Shown piece after piece: positions 48,480 to 59,511 of a DNA stretch of 64,000 bases; the stretch's first letter is position 1, and each line of letters opens with the position of its first letter. The translations under genes were made by a program, and so were the position numbers. Origin of the DNA: Macrotis lagotis (taxonomy: Eukaryota; Chordata; Mammalia; Peramelemorphia; Peramelidae); the NCBI RefSeq assembly GCF_037893015.1, contig NC_133659.1:16602746-16666745 (forward strand). The letters are read 5' to 3'. The notes under the pieces were generated by a model. It was given only the letters and a program-made list of their open reading frames with translations, did not search any database and was not told the origin of the DNA.

Positions 48480-49320
48480 TCTGCCCTTCCAGGGCCGCGG
48501 CCGGCCGGGAGGAGCTGGCTGAATCCTGGCCATCCGTGCAGGAACGGGGCCGCTGCCGAGAAGCAGGCCGGGGCCCAGGGCCAACCCATAGGGGGGACGA
48601 GGGGACAGAGGGAGCCTGCGTGGTCCCCAACGGGTGGAGAAGAAAATGGGCCCCTCTGAGGGCCTCAGTTTCCCCCTCTGTCAAAGCCAGGGCTGGGGCT
48701 CCGCGGCCTCCCGGCTGGCCATCTCCCCGGCAGCTGCGGGTTCCCCCACTCCTGGACAGACGTGAGGGGGCTCGGGCGGCCTCCCCCTCCCCCTCCGCCC
48801 CCCTTCCTTCCGTCTCCCTCCGACTTCCTGGCCTCCATCAAATCGGAGCCGAGGCGAGCAGCCCCCCCCCAGCCGGGAGCGGAGGCAGGGCTGGGGGGGC
48901 GGGGAGGTGCTGACGTAGGGATTTAAAGGGACTGGCCCCGGGAGCTGGGCTGGGAGTTGGGGGCCCTGGGTTCGGGGGAGTGGCGGGGGGCGATCGGCGG
49001 AGCAGGGAGCCGCCCCCCCCCGCCCCCCAGCCTTTCCATACCTGCCCGGGTCCGAGGAGTGGGTGCGGGAGGCGGCCGCCGGCTCCGGGCCCGGGAGAGG
49101 TGGGGCTCCGGGCGCCAGAGCGCCCCCTCCCCTCACCTGGGCGGAAGTGAGACACAGGGAGGCGGGAGGCGGAGCGCACTCACCTGGAGGCCCTGCCCCC
49201 CGACCCCCTCCCCACCCAGGGCCCGGGGGCGGGGATCCCGCCAGACTGGAGGCGGGGTGTGCCCTGGCCGCGCCCCCGCCCCGCCCCCAAATCCCTCTGC
49301 TGCGGGATCCTGACACACCC
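48480..49320 (-). promoter_or_regulatory. PATJ: CpG island, PATJ promoter region
   Basis: This block is strongly GC-rich with many CpGs, unlike the AT-rich flanks, and sits upstream of the PATJ coding exons. It has G-runs, GC-box-like elements and a CRE-like TGACGTAG at 48910-48917 followed by ATTTAAAG. There is no TATA box I would rely on. Long open frames cross it in several frames on both strands, as expected from GC-rich sequence; they carry no recognisable domain. The transcription start cannot be fixed from sequence alone. Confidence 0.75.
49184..49320 (-). other. PATJ: Candidate PATJ non-coding exon 1
   Basis: On the minus strand CTCCAG|GTGAGTGC at 49184/49183 is a near-ideal 5' splice site inside the CpG island. 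Two others follow downstream on the same strand: CCAG|GTGAGG ending at 49137 and GGCAG|GTATGG ending at 49042. PATJ needs an upstream 5'UTR exon because the start codon lies 33 nt inside an internal exon with its own acceptor. The 5' limit given is only the island edge. Which donor is used is inference. Confidence 0.35.
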
Positions 49321-49335
49321 TCCTGGAGTTCAAAC

Positions 49336-49465
49336 GCGACCTCAGCTTCCCCCTAGCTGGGTGACCCTGGGCAAGTCACTGCACTTTCCTCATCCAGGGA
49401 AGGCAATGGCAAATGCCAAGGAACCGCCAAATGGGGGCCCACCAAGCACAACAGCACTCTGAGGT
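49336..49465 (+). repeat. RTE-tailed SINE remnant at CpG island edge
   Basis: TAGCTGGGTGACCCTGGGCA, AATGGCAAATGCCAAGGAAC and AGCACAACAGCACTCTGAG. Confidence 0.6.
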
Positions 49466-49702
49466 CTGCTCTCAACTGTGTATCAGCGGGCTGAAATGGC
49501 GAGGGGGGGGCTTAGGGTGTGGCTGAGCCCAGGCCCAGCTGGAAGTTCTCATCCAGGAGAAGGAAAGCTCTAGAGAAGCGAACTTGCCCCCACTTACTCT
49601 ATCTTCGTGTCCCTAACAGCTTCGTTTTCTTTATTTCTTTATCCTTTTGGTCTCTATTTTCCTAACAACTTGCACCTAGTGGCTGTTTAATAAAGGGTGC
49701 AA

Positions 49703-49929
49703 GAGAGGTTGGAGGGGGGAAGCGAGGAAAACATGGGGGGGCACAGGGAGAAGGGAATGCATCTAAGGGGATAATGCTAGAAAGCTAACTGTCCCCTGAA
49801 CTGGGGGTGAGAAAGGAGGGAGAATAGAGGGGGAAAGGGGAGAGGGAAAAGGAGTCTCCATGACTTGACTCTGGCCGCCAAGATGCAGGAATTTGGGGTT
49901 TGGGATTTGGGAAGGACTTTCATCTCGAT
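49703..49929 (+). repeat. Direct duplication, copy A
   Basis: Runs from GAGAGGTTGGAG to GGAAGGACTTTCATCTC; matches 52048-52315 closely. No known family recognised. Confidence 0.9.
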
Positions 49930-50090
49930 TAACTAGATGCCTCTTCCTGTTGGTTGGAGAGATAAGAGGACTTAGATGAGGAAAGTGAGGCAAACAGGGT
50001 GAAATGACTTGCCCAGGGTCACCCAGCGAAGAGGTATCTGAGGTCACATTGCAACTCGGGTCTTTCTAAGCCCAGTGTATCCCTTAAATA
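49930..50090 (-). repeat. RTE-tailed SINE, 5' part
   Basis: AGTGAGGCAAACAGGGTGAA and GGTCACCCAGCGAAGAGG; no tail. Confidence 0.7.
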
Positions 50091-50199
50091 CAGGATACTA
50101 AGAAACCAGAGAGTGACTTCAGGGACTGGGAGAGAGGGGGCACACTCTTCATAGTTATAGCCAGCTCATAAACAATTGAGAGCAAACCTCAAAGCGCTT

Positions 50200-50400
50200 T
50201 TGTGGTTGTGGTTGTCGTGTCCCCATCTGGGGTTTTCTTGGCAAAGAAACTGGAGTGGTTTGCCATTTCCTTCCCTAGGTAAGGAAAGTGAGGCAAACAG
50301 GGTGAAGTGACTTGCCCAGGGTCACCCAACTAAGAAGTATCTGAGGTCACATTTGAACTCAGGTCTTTCTGACTGCAGGCCCAGTATATCCCTTAGTTTA
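50200..50400 (-). repeat. RTE-tailed SINE
   Basis: CCCCATCTGGGGTTTTCTTG, GAGTGGTTTGCCATTTCCTT and a front part very similar to the copy at 49930. Confidence 0.82.
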
Positions 50401-50538
50401 CTTCTCTGTTAAATGAGGAGAGTGGACTAGGTAACTTATGAGCTTCTTCAGAACTAACAGGTTATGAATCTTCTTGTTATACAAATCAGGAAACTAAGGC
50501 TCATAGAAGGACACAATGAGTGTAGAAACTCATTGTGA

Positions 50539-50679
50539 GAGGGCAGCTAGGTGGTGCAATGGAGAGAGCACCAGCCCTGGAGTCAGGAGGACCTGAGTTC
50601 AAATGTAGCCTCAGACACTTAATTACCTAGCTATGTGATCTTGGGCAAGTCACTTAACCACATTTCCTTGTAAAAAAAA
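50539..50679 (+). repeat. tRNA-SINE
   Basis: Perfect 13-bp target duplication AAACTCATTGTGA (50526-50538, 50680-50692). Confidence 0.95.
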
Positions 50680-50902
50680 AAACTCATTGTGATCCCAGGC
50701 CTCAAGCTTACTTGGCTTCCTGTAACACATTCTCCTTTTTGGAAAACAGACTGAAAACCTGGAAAGATGAGGAGGTATAGGAAAAGACAGTCAGACAAAC
50801 AGAAGAAGAAACAGATGGCCTAGTGGCTGTGAGCAAGGCAGATGGCCCTACCAGGAAGAGGGAAAAAAGCAGACAGATTAATGCATTGTCAGCTTCTCTC
50901 TG

Positions 50903-51020
50903 GAAGGAAGGGAGGGAGAGAGGAAGGAAGGAAGAAGGAAGGAAGGAAGGAAGGAAGGAAGGAAGGAAGGAAGGAAGGGATGGAGGAAGGGATGGAGGAA
51001 GGGAGGGAGGGAGGGAGAAA
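50903..51020 (+). repeat. (GGAA)n microsatellite
   Basis: GGAAGG repeats with GGGATGGA and GGGA variants at the end. Confidence 0.95.
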
Positions 51021-51569
51021 CTGAAATAGGAAAGGCATGAAGATTAGAGGATAGAGAGCTGGAAAATAATCCTATCTCAACCTTCTTTTTAACATGTGAG
51101 AAAATGATCACCCAGAAAAAGGAAAATAAAATGCCCCTGCTATAATTTGAGTAGATTTGAATAGATTACAAGCTTAGAAGAGATCTCAGAGGCAGCTTGT
51201 TCAACCTTCTCATTTTACAGGAGAGGAACTAAGACCTAGAGAAGTCAAATACATTTCCCAATTTTTAAGTGGCAGAACTGAGATTTGAACCCAGATTATT
51301 GGATTTCACATCCATTGTGCATTAGGGAATAAGGGAGCAAAGAAGCAAGGGACAGAAGGGAACATCATCAAGGGTGGAAGAGACATTATGGATGACTGTG
51401 GAGATGGCAGGACAACAAATTAACTGGGAGACAACCAAGTGAAATCCACTGGAATGGGTCAAACCAGTGTCAATCACTAAAGAAGCCTCACTCTGAGTCG
51501 CTGTTCTCCCCACTGTACCACCTGCCTACCTGACACAACAACATGCCTGGAACTAATAAGCACTTATAA

Positions 51570-51885
51570 TGTTTGTCCTTCAGTTTTCTTTTTTCCTTTT
51601 TTTAAAAATTTTTTTTGCAAGGCAATGGGCTTGAGTCCTTCATTTTTCAAAGAAGACCATGCTATCAAGGTGGTGATGCCATGACAAGCATAATCACTGG
51701 AGTGAGGGAATGCAATGCTAAGTCGCCAGCTTCACTTTCTCCTCCCAGCAGGAATCAGGATGACTGGACGTAGCCCTGGAGTTGAGACACTGGGGATAAG
51801 TGACTTGCCCAAGTTCACACAGTTATAAGTGTCTGAGGTCACATTTGCACCCGGGTCCTCCTGACTTCAGGGCCAGTGCTGTTTG
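51570..51885 (-). repeat. Long SINE variant with a tiny SINE insertion
   Basis: At its 3' end about 50 bp of a tRNA-SINE tail (TTTTGCAAGGCAATGGG) is inserted, flanked by GTCCTTCAGTTTTC / GTCCTTCATTTTTC. Confidence 0.8.
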
Positions 51886-52047
51886 ACTGGCAATGCTAAT
51901 TGCTCACAGCTCTTAGTCCCCCACCCCCATATTCCTTTATATCTATCTATAGACAAGGAGAGGTGACCAACCTGTCATGCCAAAGTGGATGCGACTAGCT
52001 CCTTCTTCCACTTATTATGGATTCATTTCGTGTAGTGTATATTGGCG

Positions 52048-52315
52048 AGAGAGGTTGGAGGGAAGAAGAGAGGAAGGGGGCAAGGAAAAGATGGGGGGGC
52101 AGAAGGCTCGGGAGGAAGGGAAAGGGAGAAGGGAATGGATCTAAGTGGATAATGCTAGAAAGATAACTGTCTCCCTAAACTGGGGGTGAGAAAGGAGGGA
52201 GAAAAACAACAAAGAATAGAGGGGGAAAGGGGAGAGGGAAAAGGAGTCTCCATGACTTGACTCTGGCCGCCAAGATGCAGGGACTTGGGGTTTGGGAAGG
52301 ACTTTCACCTCAGTG
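52048..52315 (+). repeat. Direct duplication, copy B
   Basis: Second copy of 49703-49929 in the same orientation, with small insertions (AACAACAAAG near 52207; extra GGAAGGG-rich bases near 52105). Confidence 0.9.
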
Positions 52316-52945
52316 AGGTTGTTTTTGTTGTTTTAAAGTAGGTTAGGTGATAAGCTGAGTACCGCTATAATTTCAGACACTATAATTGGCTCCTTGTGCC
52401 TCCATTCCATTTTCCTGGAGGAAAAAAAGCCATTCTTCCTTCAGGTGAACTTCCCCTCTCTCTCAATCTTGAACAGCAGCATGTTCATAGACAGATTCAT
52501 AGTAAATAGTTTAACAGCAGTTTCATGTATATCATAACAAAAATGAGCTATAAAAGGGGAAAAGGCTCTCAAATGGCAGCTGCAATGACTGTCACTTAGT
52601 GGGGATGGATGTCTTTACTTCACCCCACTCTTCCACACACACCTTATCTCATCAGTGGGAAGCAAAACAGGAAGTGAGATCATATAGGAAAAATGCTATG
52701 GGCTTCACTACAAGATGATCCAGAGAAGAATGTGATAAATCAAAGGAACTGTGGGATGGATCTGGGAGGGGGAATCTCATTGGCATTTCAGTCCAAGCTT
52801 CTCTTAGGGGGTTCAAGCTGGCTCCAGCTCACCCATATCCATTTCCATATGGCTAGCCCCTCTGCCTCCTTCTTTTGCTTGTAACTGTCAGGAGAAAAAA
52901 GGTCACCATTTCTCCATTCCTGACTCAATGTCAAAATGAAGTCCC

Positions 52946-53100
52946 TGGGGGCAGCTAGGTGGTGCAGTGGATAAAACATTGGAGTCAGGAGGTCCTGAGC
53001 TCAAATCCTTACTCAGACACTTAATACCTAGCTGTGTGACCTTAAGCAAGTCCCTTAACCCCATTGCCTTACAAAAACAAAGAAAAAAGTATTTAAAAAA
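52946..53100 (+). repeat. tRNA-SINE
   Basis: Target duplication AATGAAGTCCC / AATAAAGTCCC. Confidence 0.92.
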
Positions 53101-54099
53101 AATAAAGTCCCCCCCATACCCTAGCAAGGGACCTCTTGTGGCCTTCTGGTTTCTCCCCTCAGGAAATCTCTTTAAAGATGAGAAATCCTGATTGAAATCA
53201 GTCTTCCTGACTCCATGACAATACTCAAACCACTGCATTACCTAGCTGCATATAGTAAAGCATAGCCGAATAAAACAAATCTCACACTGGCCATGTCTCA
53301 TTCTGTATCTTGAACTTTTTCCCTTGTACCAGTCTATTTCCCAATGAAAAAAAAAATTCCACAGAAGTAGTCTAAAGGAAACCATCAAGGAAACATAAAA
53401 TGGAAATAGGACTGGGTCCAAACAAGTGTAAAGAGAGACAGATATTCTACAGAAAACCTCATGTTCCTTTGGTACTCATTCATTGTCAAGAGAGAGAGCT
53501 ACTTTGGGGGTTTTTCGCTTTTGTTGTGTCCTGGACTCCTTGGGCAGTCAATGTGGTAAAGGCTGTGAATCCCATCTCAGAATCATGTTTGTAAATATAA
53601 AAAATAAATACTTAGGAACCAAAAAAAAACCCCCAAATTCTATTGAAGTATAATTATGAAAATTAGAAAAACCTAAATTTATAGACCCCCCCCCCCAAGC
53701 CTAGAACACCCTGGAAAGAAGAAAAGCATGTTGGGTAGTCAGGGTTGGAAATTTTTGGAGGATGTGTAATGAAATTCCATGGCATGAGAAGGCCTGGATG
53801 GGTTATGATCAGCCCCTCTAGAAGAAATCTACTAACCAGGAGATGCCTGATCTCCTGATATATCCAAGAAATTTGACAGTGACCATGAGATATCTAAATG
53901 GAAATGACTAGAGCTTAGTGAGAATGCTAGACTAAAATTTTGGATTTAGGAATAATCAGCATGGAACTTTTAGTGTACTCTGATGGTGAGTGTCAGGGTG
54001 GATGATTGTGATGTAGTATGGGGAGAGTCTTGGTCTTATAAGGTTATAAAAGAAGCTCAGTCTTTCTTAATCACAATCTCTCCCCACCCACCCACACAA

Positions 54100-54172
54100 A
54101 CCATATATATATATATATATATACATATATATGTATATATATATACATATATATATTTATATAATATATAAT
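54100..54172 (+). repeat. (TA)n microsatellite
   Basis: TATATA runs with CATA and GTATA interruptions. Confidence 0.93.
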
Positions 54173-54596
54173 TAAAATGTTTAAATGAAAGAGCTTTTTG
54201 ATCTCCATGGTTACAAGTGCTCTTTTCTCCCAACCAATACAAAATTGCTTTGTCTATATTTATAGTTTGATATACCTAATTATGTATAGGTTATATAATC
54301 TAGCTCAAGCAGCATGTAAGATCTTTGAAGGCTAGTAGGGTTTTCACTTGGTCATAGTAAGCTTTCACCCTAGAAGGACCCCTAGAGATTAATAAATGAT
54401 TGTTTAATTAATTTCTCCCATGAAGACCCTGAGAACAAGAGTTAGAAGGGGACTTCAGAAAACATCTGGTTCAAACTTCTTATTTTTAAAGAGCTAGAAA
54501 CGGAATCCCAGAGAGGGTCAGTGACTTGTCCATAGATATAGAGATAAGGGGAGCCAATACCAGGACACTCACTGGGTATTAAAATCATTACTCTAG

Positions 54597-54777
54597 GAGC
54601 AGCTAAATAGTGCAGTGGATAGATCACCAACCCTGGAGACAAGAGGATCTGAGTTCAAATTGGCCTTAGACTCTTGATACTTATTAGCTGTGTGATCTTG
54701 GGCGACTCACTTAAGCCCCATTGCCTCAAAATCAAACAAACCTCAAAACAAAAAATAAATAAATAAAAATTTTTTTA
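54597..54777 (+). repeat. tRNA-SINE
   Basis: Imperfect target duplication AAAATCATTACTCTAG / AAAGATCATAACTCTAG. Confidence 0.9.
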
Positions 54778-55062
54778 AAAGATCATAACTCTAGAGTTAC
54801 AAGGGATCTTAGAAGTACTCATCTTATAGATGAGGAAATGGAGAGCCAGAAAGGTTAAGTTATTCACCCATTGTCACACAGGTCATAGGGAATGAGGATA
54901 GAATTTTGAACCCAGATCCCCTAATTCCAAAGACAGGATTCTTTTCACAGGATCAGTAGCCTTCAATATCATTTAAATCAACTCTGCTTTCTTTCACCAT
55001 GGCAGGAGGGGAGATGAGGGCTTCCTAAGAAAGATGCACTGCAGCCCTGGCTCTCCTTTCAT

Positions 55063-55107
55063 AAGATGATGATGATGATGATGATAATGATGATGATGAT
55101 GATGATG
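55063..55107 (+). repeat. (GAT)n microsatellite
   Basis: About 14 triplets with one AAT, directly at the 3' tail of the next SINE. Confidence 0.95.
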
Positions 55108-55322
55108 TTTGTCCTTTGTTCTGAAAGATAACTCTGACATTAGGAAGGTGAAGCCATGACAAACACGTTGGATTTGAGTGAGGGGGACTGTGCTGAGTCA
55201 CCAGCCTCACTTTCTTCTCCAGTCATCTGGATCCAGAGGTCAGATATGAATCAGGATGACTGGAGATGGCCCTGGTTGCAAGGCACTCAGGATTACCTAA
55301 GGTCACACAGCTAGTAAGTATG
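55107..55322 (-). repeat. Long SINE variant, 5'-truncated
   Basis: GTTTGTCCTTTGTTCTGAAA to GGTCACACAGCTAGTAAGTA; head missing. Confidence 0.8.
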
Positions 55323-55553
55323 ACCGGCTGCTTAAAAACTCTAGGTTATGGAATGAAAAGCATGTCATTTGCAGTTCTTGAGGAATCAGCTTCCACACAC
55401 CAAGCAATTCACTGCCTCTTGCATTCCTCCCTACCAGTTTTCTTCCCCCTCTTGTCCCAAGTCCCCTAGGATATTTTGCTGTCTACCTTCTAATGTCAGA
55501 AGAGGCTGGAATAAGGATCTACATTCTGCAAGGTTCAGAACAATGGGATGCCT

Positions 55554-55555
<2 letters not shown>

Positions 55556-55591
<36 letters not shown>
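55556..55591 (+). repeat. (GT)n microsatellite
   Basis: About 17 GT dinucleotides. Confidence 0.96.
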
Positions 55592-55593
<2 letters not shown>

Positions 55594-55931
55594 CTCTTTT
55601 TCTTTTCCTTTCCATTCTTCCATGTTTTTTCAAATCTGAAATTCACCAAAATGATGGGAAGCTCTGCCCTCAGGTAGTTTAACCCCAAGATGGTCTCTTT
55701 GATACCTTCAGGATGAGAACAGTCTGGGAAAAATGCAAATATGAAGGAAAAAACCCTGCCCCTTAAGGGGTAGCCATAAATTTGCTGTTATCATATCCTA
55801 TCAGGATGGGTGGGTATTATGTACATTTTCAAAGTGGCCAGGAATGAATCTAAATTCCAAACTCCACACCCTCACCTCATGGACATCCAATCAAAATTTT
55901 GCCAACATTTTATTTTAATTGGATCCTTCCA

Positions 55932-56087
55932 TTTTTTTTTTTTAGATTTTTGCAAGGCACTGGGGTTAAGTGGCTTGCCCAAGGCCACACAGCTGGGTAA
56001 TTATTAAGTGTCTGAGGCCGAATTTGAACTCAGGTCCTCCTGACTCCAGGGCCAGTACTCTATCCACTGTGCTACCTACCTGCCCCT
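55932..56087 (-). repeat. tRNA-SINE
   Basis: Perfect 15-bp target duplication AATTGGATCCTTCCA (55917-55931, 56088-56102). Confidence 0.96.
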
Positions 56088-56734
56088 AATTGGATCCTTC
56101 CAACACACTACCTTGGGGTCAGGTTCTTTTCCTCAGCCTCCCAAAGATGCCAGAGTATACTTGGCCAACTCTTTACAATTTAAAGAAAATCTTTTCCAAC
56201 CCCTTCTCCTTCTCCCCAACCAGAAATACCATATACCTCATGATTAAGGCCTAAAGCCAGAATTTGTTTCTTAAATGAGAGAGCTACAGCATCCATTATA
56301 AATGCTATAATAGTCCAGCGTATCTAGCTTCTTATCAACATCCTCTAATGATGGAGAGCACAATCAATCCATCCATCTGTCCATCTGCCCAGCTTCCTCC
56401 TCCTGTAGGATTTGTGTCTGGGTTCTCCCAAAAGTTCTCCAAGCAGCAGTTCATTCAATGTGGTAGGAAATCTTCCACATTGTCTCAACATTATGAGGAA
56501 TCTACTGAAGCATGGAAATAGGTTCTCAGGCTCTCATTTCCACTACAGGACTCCTAGCCCTGTCTTATTTTTCTATCACAACTTTTTTTTCCCTGACATC
56601 TTCTGTTCTTCTTCATAATTCCCTTTTATGCTGTGTGTGGTAGGATGCCAGACTAGATAAATGCTTAGGTTTATCCAGATGGAGATCTAGATACTTCTAT
56701 CGATAGAATATACATTTATATACACAAACATAAA

Positions 56735-56795
56735 TGTAAATGCATATATATATATAATATATATGTATCCACACACACACATATATATTTCTTTA
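56735..56795 (+). repeat. TA/CA low-complexity repeat
   Basis: ATATATATAATATATATG followed by CACACACACACA. Confidence 0.85.
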
Positions 56796-57029
56796 AAGTT
56801 TGTGAAACTTTTTTACTTTTGTCATCTCATTTGATCTTCACAACTATCCTGGGAGGCAAGGGCGATAATCATTATGGTCATTTTACAGATAAGGAAACTG
56901 GGACACCAAGGAGTTAAGGGACTTGTCTAGAAAATGAAGGTTAGTAAATAAGACAAGGGAGATCTGAATGCAGGTCTTTTTTTTATTTTTGTTTTTTATT
57001 TTTTTTTCAGGTCTTCTTAATATACATCT

Positions 57030-57210
57030 TACACTTTTCTCTACCCCACTTAGCTGTATTATGCTCATTTTTATTTTCTTAGAGACTGTACTTTTCCACA
57101 CCTTACAACCATAAATTAATGCTGGCGAAATATTGATTATCAAAAGGTAGACCTCTTGTTTGGGAAAGTTTGAAGTCATTGTTGAAACTTTTCAATTTCC
57201 CAAAGGCAAT
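57030..57210 (-). repeat. RTE-like LINE scrap, RT C-terminal side
   Basis: Minus-strand frame reads LLIINISPALIYGCKVWKST, recalling the ..LIYGAETW.. motif near the end of RTE reverse transcriptases. Confidence 0.4.
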
Positions 57211-57389
57211 CTAGTCCTTCCTTTTTAATTCGGGAGTCATATGCTTATCCATTTGCAGGCTCTGTCTCCAATAAATATACTGATTGATGAGTTTTATAGA
57301 TTATCCATCCACCTGCATGTCATAATAAGCATTCTTTTTTGGTGGCTCTGAAAAAATTTTTGGAAGAAAAATGCTGTCTTAAATGTGCT

Positions 57390-57610
57390 CCTCCATCAAA
57401 TTCATGCAGTATTATTTGAAAGATAAAATGGTGGAGATAACCTTGTTGCATGACCCTCTGATCATTAATATCAGGAAAGGCATGAAACAGGGAGATGTAT
57501 GCTCACCAGAGGTATTTGCCTCTGTAATGGAGAAAATCAAATGTTGCATGCCAGTTTTAGACAGATTCTCTATAAATCACATGGCAGGTGGTTCACTCAA
57601 TTCCCACAAT
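57390..57610 (+). repeat. RTE-like LINE scrap, RT core
   Basis: A 92-codon open frame contains INIRKGMKQGDVCSPEVFAS, matching the RGVRQGD.SP.LF motif of RTE-type reverse transcriptases. Confidence 0.5.
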
Positions 57611-57724
57611 CAAGAGTTCTTATCCAGGGGTTATGTATTTGGTTGTTTGTTTTTTAAATAGTTTGGTAACTATTTCAAAGCAATTGATTTTCTTTATAGT
57701 TTTATTTGATGCTTTGAAAAACAT

Positions 57725-57813
57725 GAACTGGAGAAGGAAATGGTAAACCACTCTAGCATCTTTGTGACAAAAATCCCAAATGAGGTGACACAAATTGAAC
57801 ATGACTGAACAAT
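57725..57813 (+). repeat. RTE-tailed SINE, 3' part
   Basis: GAGAAGGAAATGGTAAACCA through AACATGACTGAACAAT. Confidence 0.75.
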
Positions 57814-57969
57814 TTTTTTTAAGGTTTTTTTGCCAGGCAAATGGGGTTAAGTGGCTTGCCCAAGGCCACACAGCTAGGTAATTATTAAGTGTCTGAGGTC
57901 GCATTTGAACTCAGGTTCTCCTGACTCCAGGGCCTGTGCTCTATCCACTGCGCCACCTAGCCACCCCCA
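57814..57969 (-). repeat. tRNA-SINE inserted in the RTE-SINE tail
   Basis: Target duplication TGAACAAT (57806-57813, 57970-57977). Confidence 0.92.
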
Positions 57970-58789
57970 TGAACAATATTTTTTGTATAGGAGGAATAAA
58001 CATGATTTTTACCATATTCAGTGTTTTATAAACATATTTCTTTCCTTTCTAAATAGTAGACATAAAACTGAGATTGGAAAGAGACTCTTTGAAAATGCAT
58101 GAGATATTCAGGAAAATGATTGAGACTAGGTCATTCAGCAACTGTTTGATCATGATATCTCTAGCCACCTTCTGGACTACAAGCTGCATTAGAACCCTAA
58201 ATCTAAGGATATATTTCATCCTTTCATCCATATGGAAGATTGATTAAAAGGCAGCAAGGAAATTCATATGGAATCCTCAATACTTGGTAATAAGTTTGAA
58301 AGTAAAAAATGATTCTATTTTCTTTTCATTGGAATTTGGGATATACACACATATACATAAATATCTGTATTTATATACATATAAATACACATATTTATGT
58401 AGGTTTATGGCCCCATTAGGTCCAACTTGCAATGACATCTCTTTCTGATATACAGATGACGGTAGGGTCTCAAAGGCTGGGCCAGGGGACTGTAATCTTT
58501 GGCAGGTTCTTCCATAGTGCAAAGAATTTGAGGGTTTTCCCAGCAACAGCCATTTTCTGCTTTCTGAGATACAGTCTAGCTAGCTACAGAGGGATTCACT
58601 ACTAGGACCTTGGTGACACATTTTTGGCCATGGTGACCCAAGGAGAGAAAAGAGAATAATACTAAATGAACCTTAGCCCTGGCAGTGACAACAAGGTAGA
58701 AAAGGGCCAGAGGGTGCTAAAGTTATGTTCTTTTAAAGAATGTAATAAACATCCATATAACAATTGGCTTCCTAAACATGAGACTGGAA

Positions 58790-59215
58790 TCCACTGACCA
58801 ACATATAGACATATTATTGCTAGAGCTATGTTAGGTTGATCTTGAAATTCTCCCTACAAATGAAACCAGAAGACAAAAGGATGATGTAGGTAAATGGAAT
58901 TTTGGTCCACAGGTTTTTCTTAGAAAAGCAAATAAAGGAGTTGGCTTAGCTTTTTCTTAAAAGTTCTTAGAACACTTAACTGCTCATATGGAAAAAAGAT
59001 CATGAAGATAATTGTCACTTTTGTTATCTATGTCTATCATGGTGGGTGAATGAGAGAAGAAGAAATTTCAGTGAAGACCTCAATAAGATCCTCCAAATGA
59101 AAGACATATAACTGATTTCATTCCTGCTGGCTTCAATTAGAGGATTGCATAGGAATGGAAAGTGAATTATTGGAAAACATAGTTTTGGAGTAAGAAATAA
59201 GAGGAAAAGCTTATG
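58790..59215 (+). repeat. Possible RTE-like endonuclease scrap
   Basis: A frame containing KGVGLAF resembles the GVGF motif of RTE endonucleases; otherwise decayed. Confidence 0.25.
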
Positions 59216-59361
59216 TGTAGACCACACAGATGCCTCATACCTTCATTTAATAAAGATTTCAGTGAGAGCATTGGAATGCACATCACACATCACAGAAAAT
59301 GAAACAGAACAGAATAGAATAGATAGAAAATGATGTGTTATTGCTTTTTGGGAGACATTTT

Positions 59362-59511
59362 TTTTTTAGTTTTTTGCAAGGCAAATGGGGTTAAGTGGCT
59401 TGCCCAAGGCCACACAGCTAGGTAATTATTAAGTGTCTGAGGTCAGATTTGAACCCAGGTACTCCTGACTCCAAGGCTGGTGCTTTATCCACTACGCCAC
59501 CTAGTCACCCC
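59362..59511 (-). repeat. tRNA-SINE
   Basis: Perfect 13-bp target duplication TGGGAGACATTTT (59349-59361, 59512-59524). Confidence 0.95.

Larger units (their letters stand above)
37186..49183. other. PATJ intron 1 (5'UTR intron)
   Basis: About 12 kb with GATA/GGAT microsatellites, L2 and L1 LINEs, a mariner-like element, SINEs and a minisatellite, listed separately. MIR-like remnants occur at about 46225-46310, 46590-46720 and 46855-46960 (plus). The stretch 47540-48300 before the CpG island is unassigned. Confidence 0.6.
1..49320 (-). other. PATJ: PATJ (INADL) gene, 5' part; continues past base 1
   Basis: Gene-level entry. PATJ is a cytoplasmic scaffold at tight junctions; its N-terminal L27 domain binds PALS1 (MPP5) and its PDZ domains bind C-termini of junction proteins (family knowledge). 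Eleven coding exons on the minus strand, all with AG/GT borders and consistent phases, give 514 residues closely matching the human N-terminus as I recall it: MPENPA start, L27 at about residues 5-63, PDZ1 about 129-217, PDZ2 about 244-326, PDZ3 about 363-453, then an acidic linker. Human PATJ has ten PDZ domains, so seven should lie downstream, outside the window. The 5' end is a CpG island at 48480-49320 joined to the first coding exon by a 12 kb intron. No frameshift or stop interrupts the exons, so the gene looks intact. Confidence 0.95.

Noticed and set aside
48681-49316. 211-codon open frame on the minus strand, and others overlapping it, in the PATJ CpG island
   Set aside because: Low-complexity Pro/Gly/Arg-rich translation, open in several frames because GC-rich DNA has few stops; no domain and no homologue recalled.
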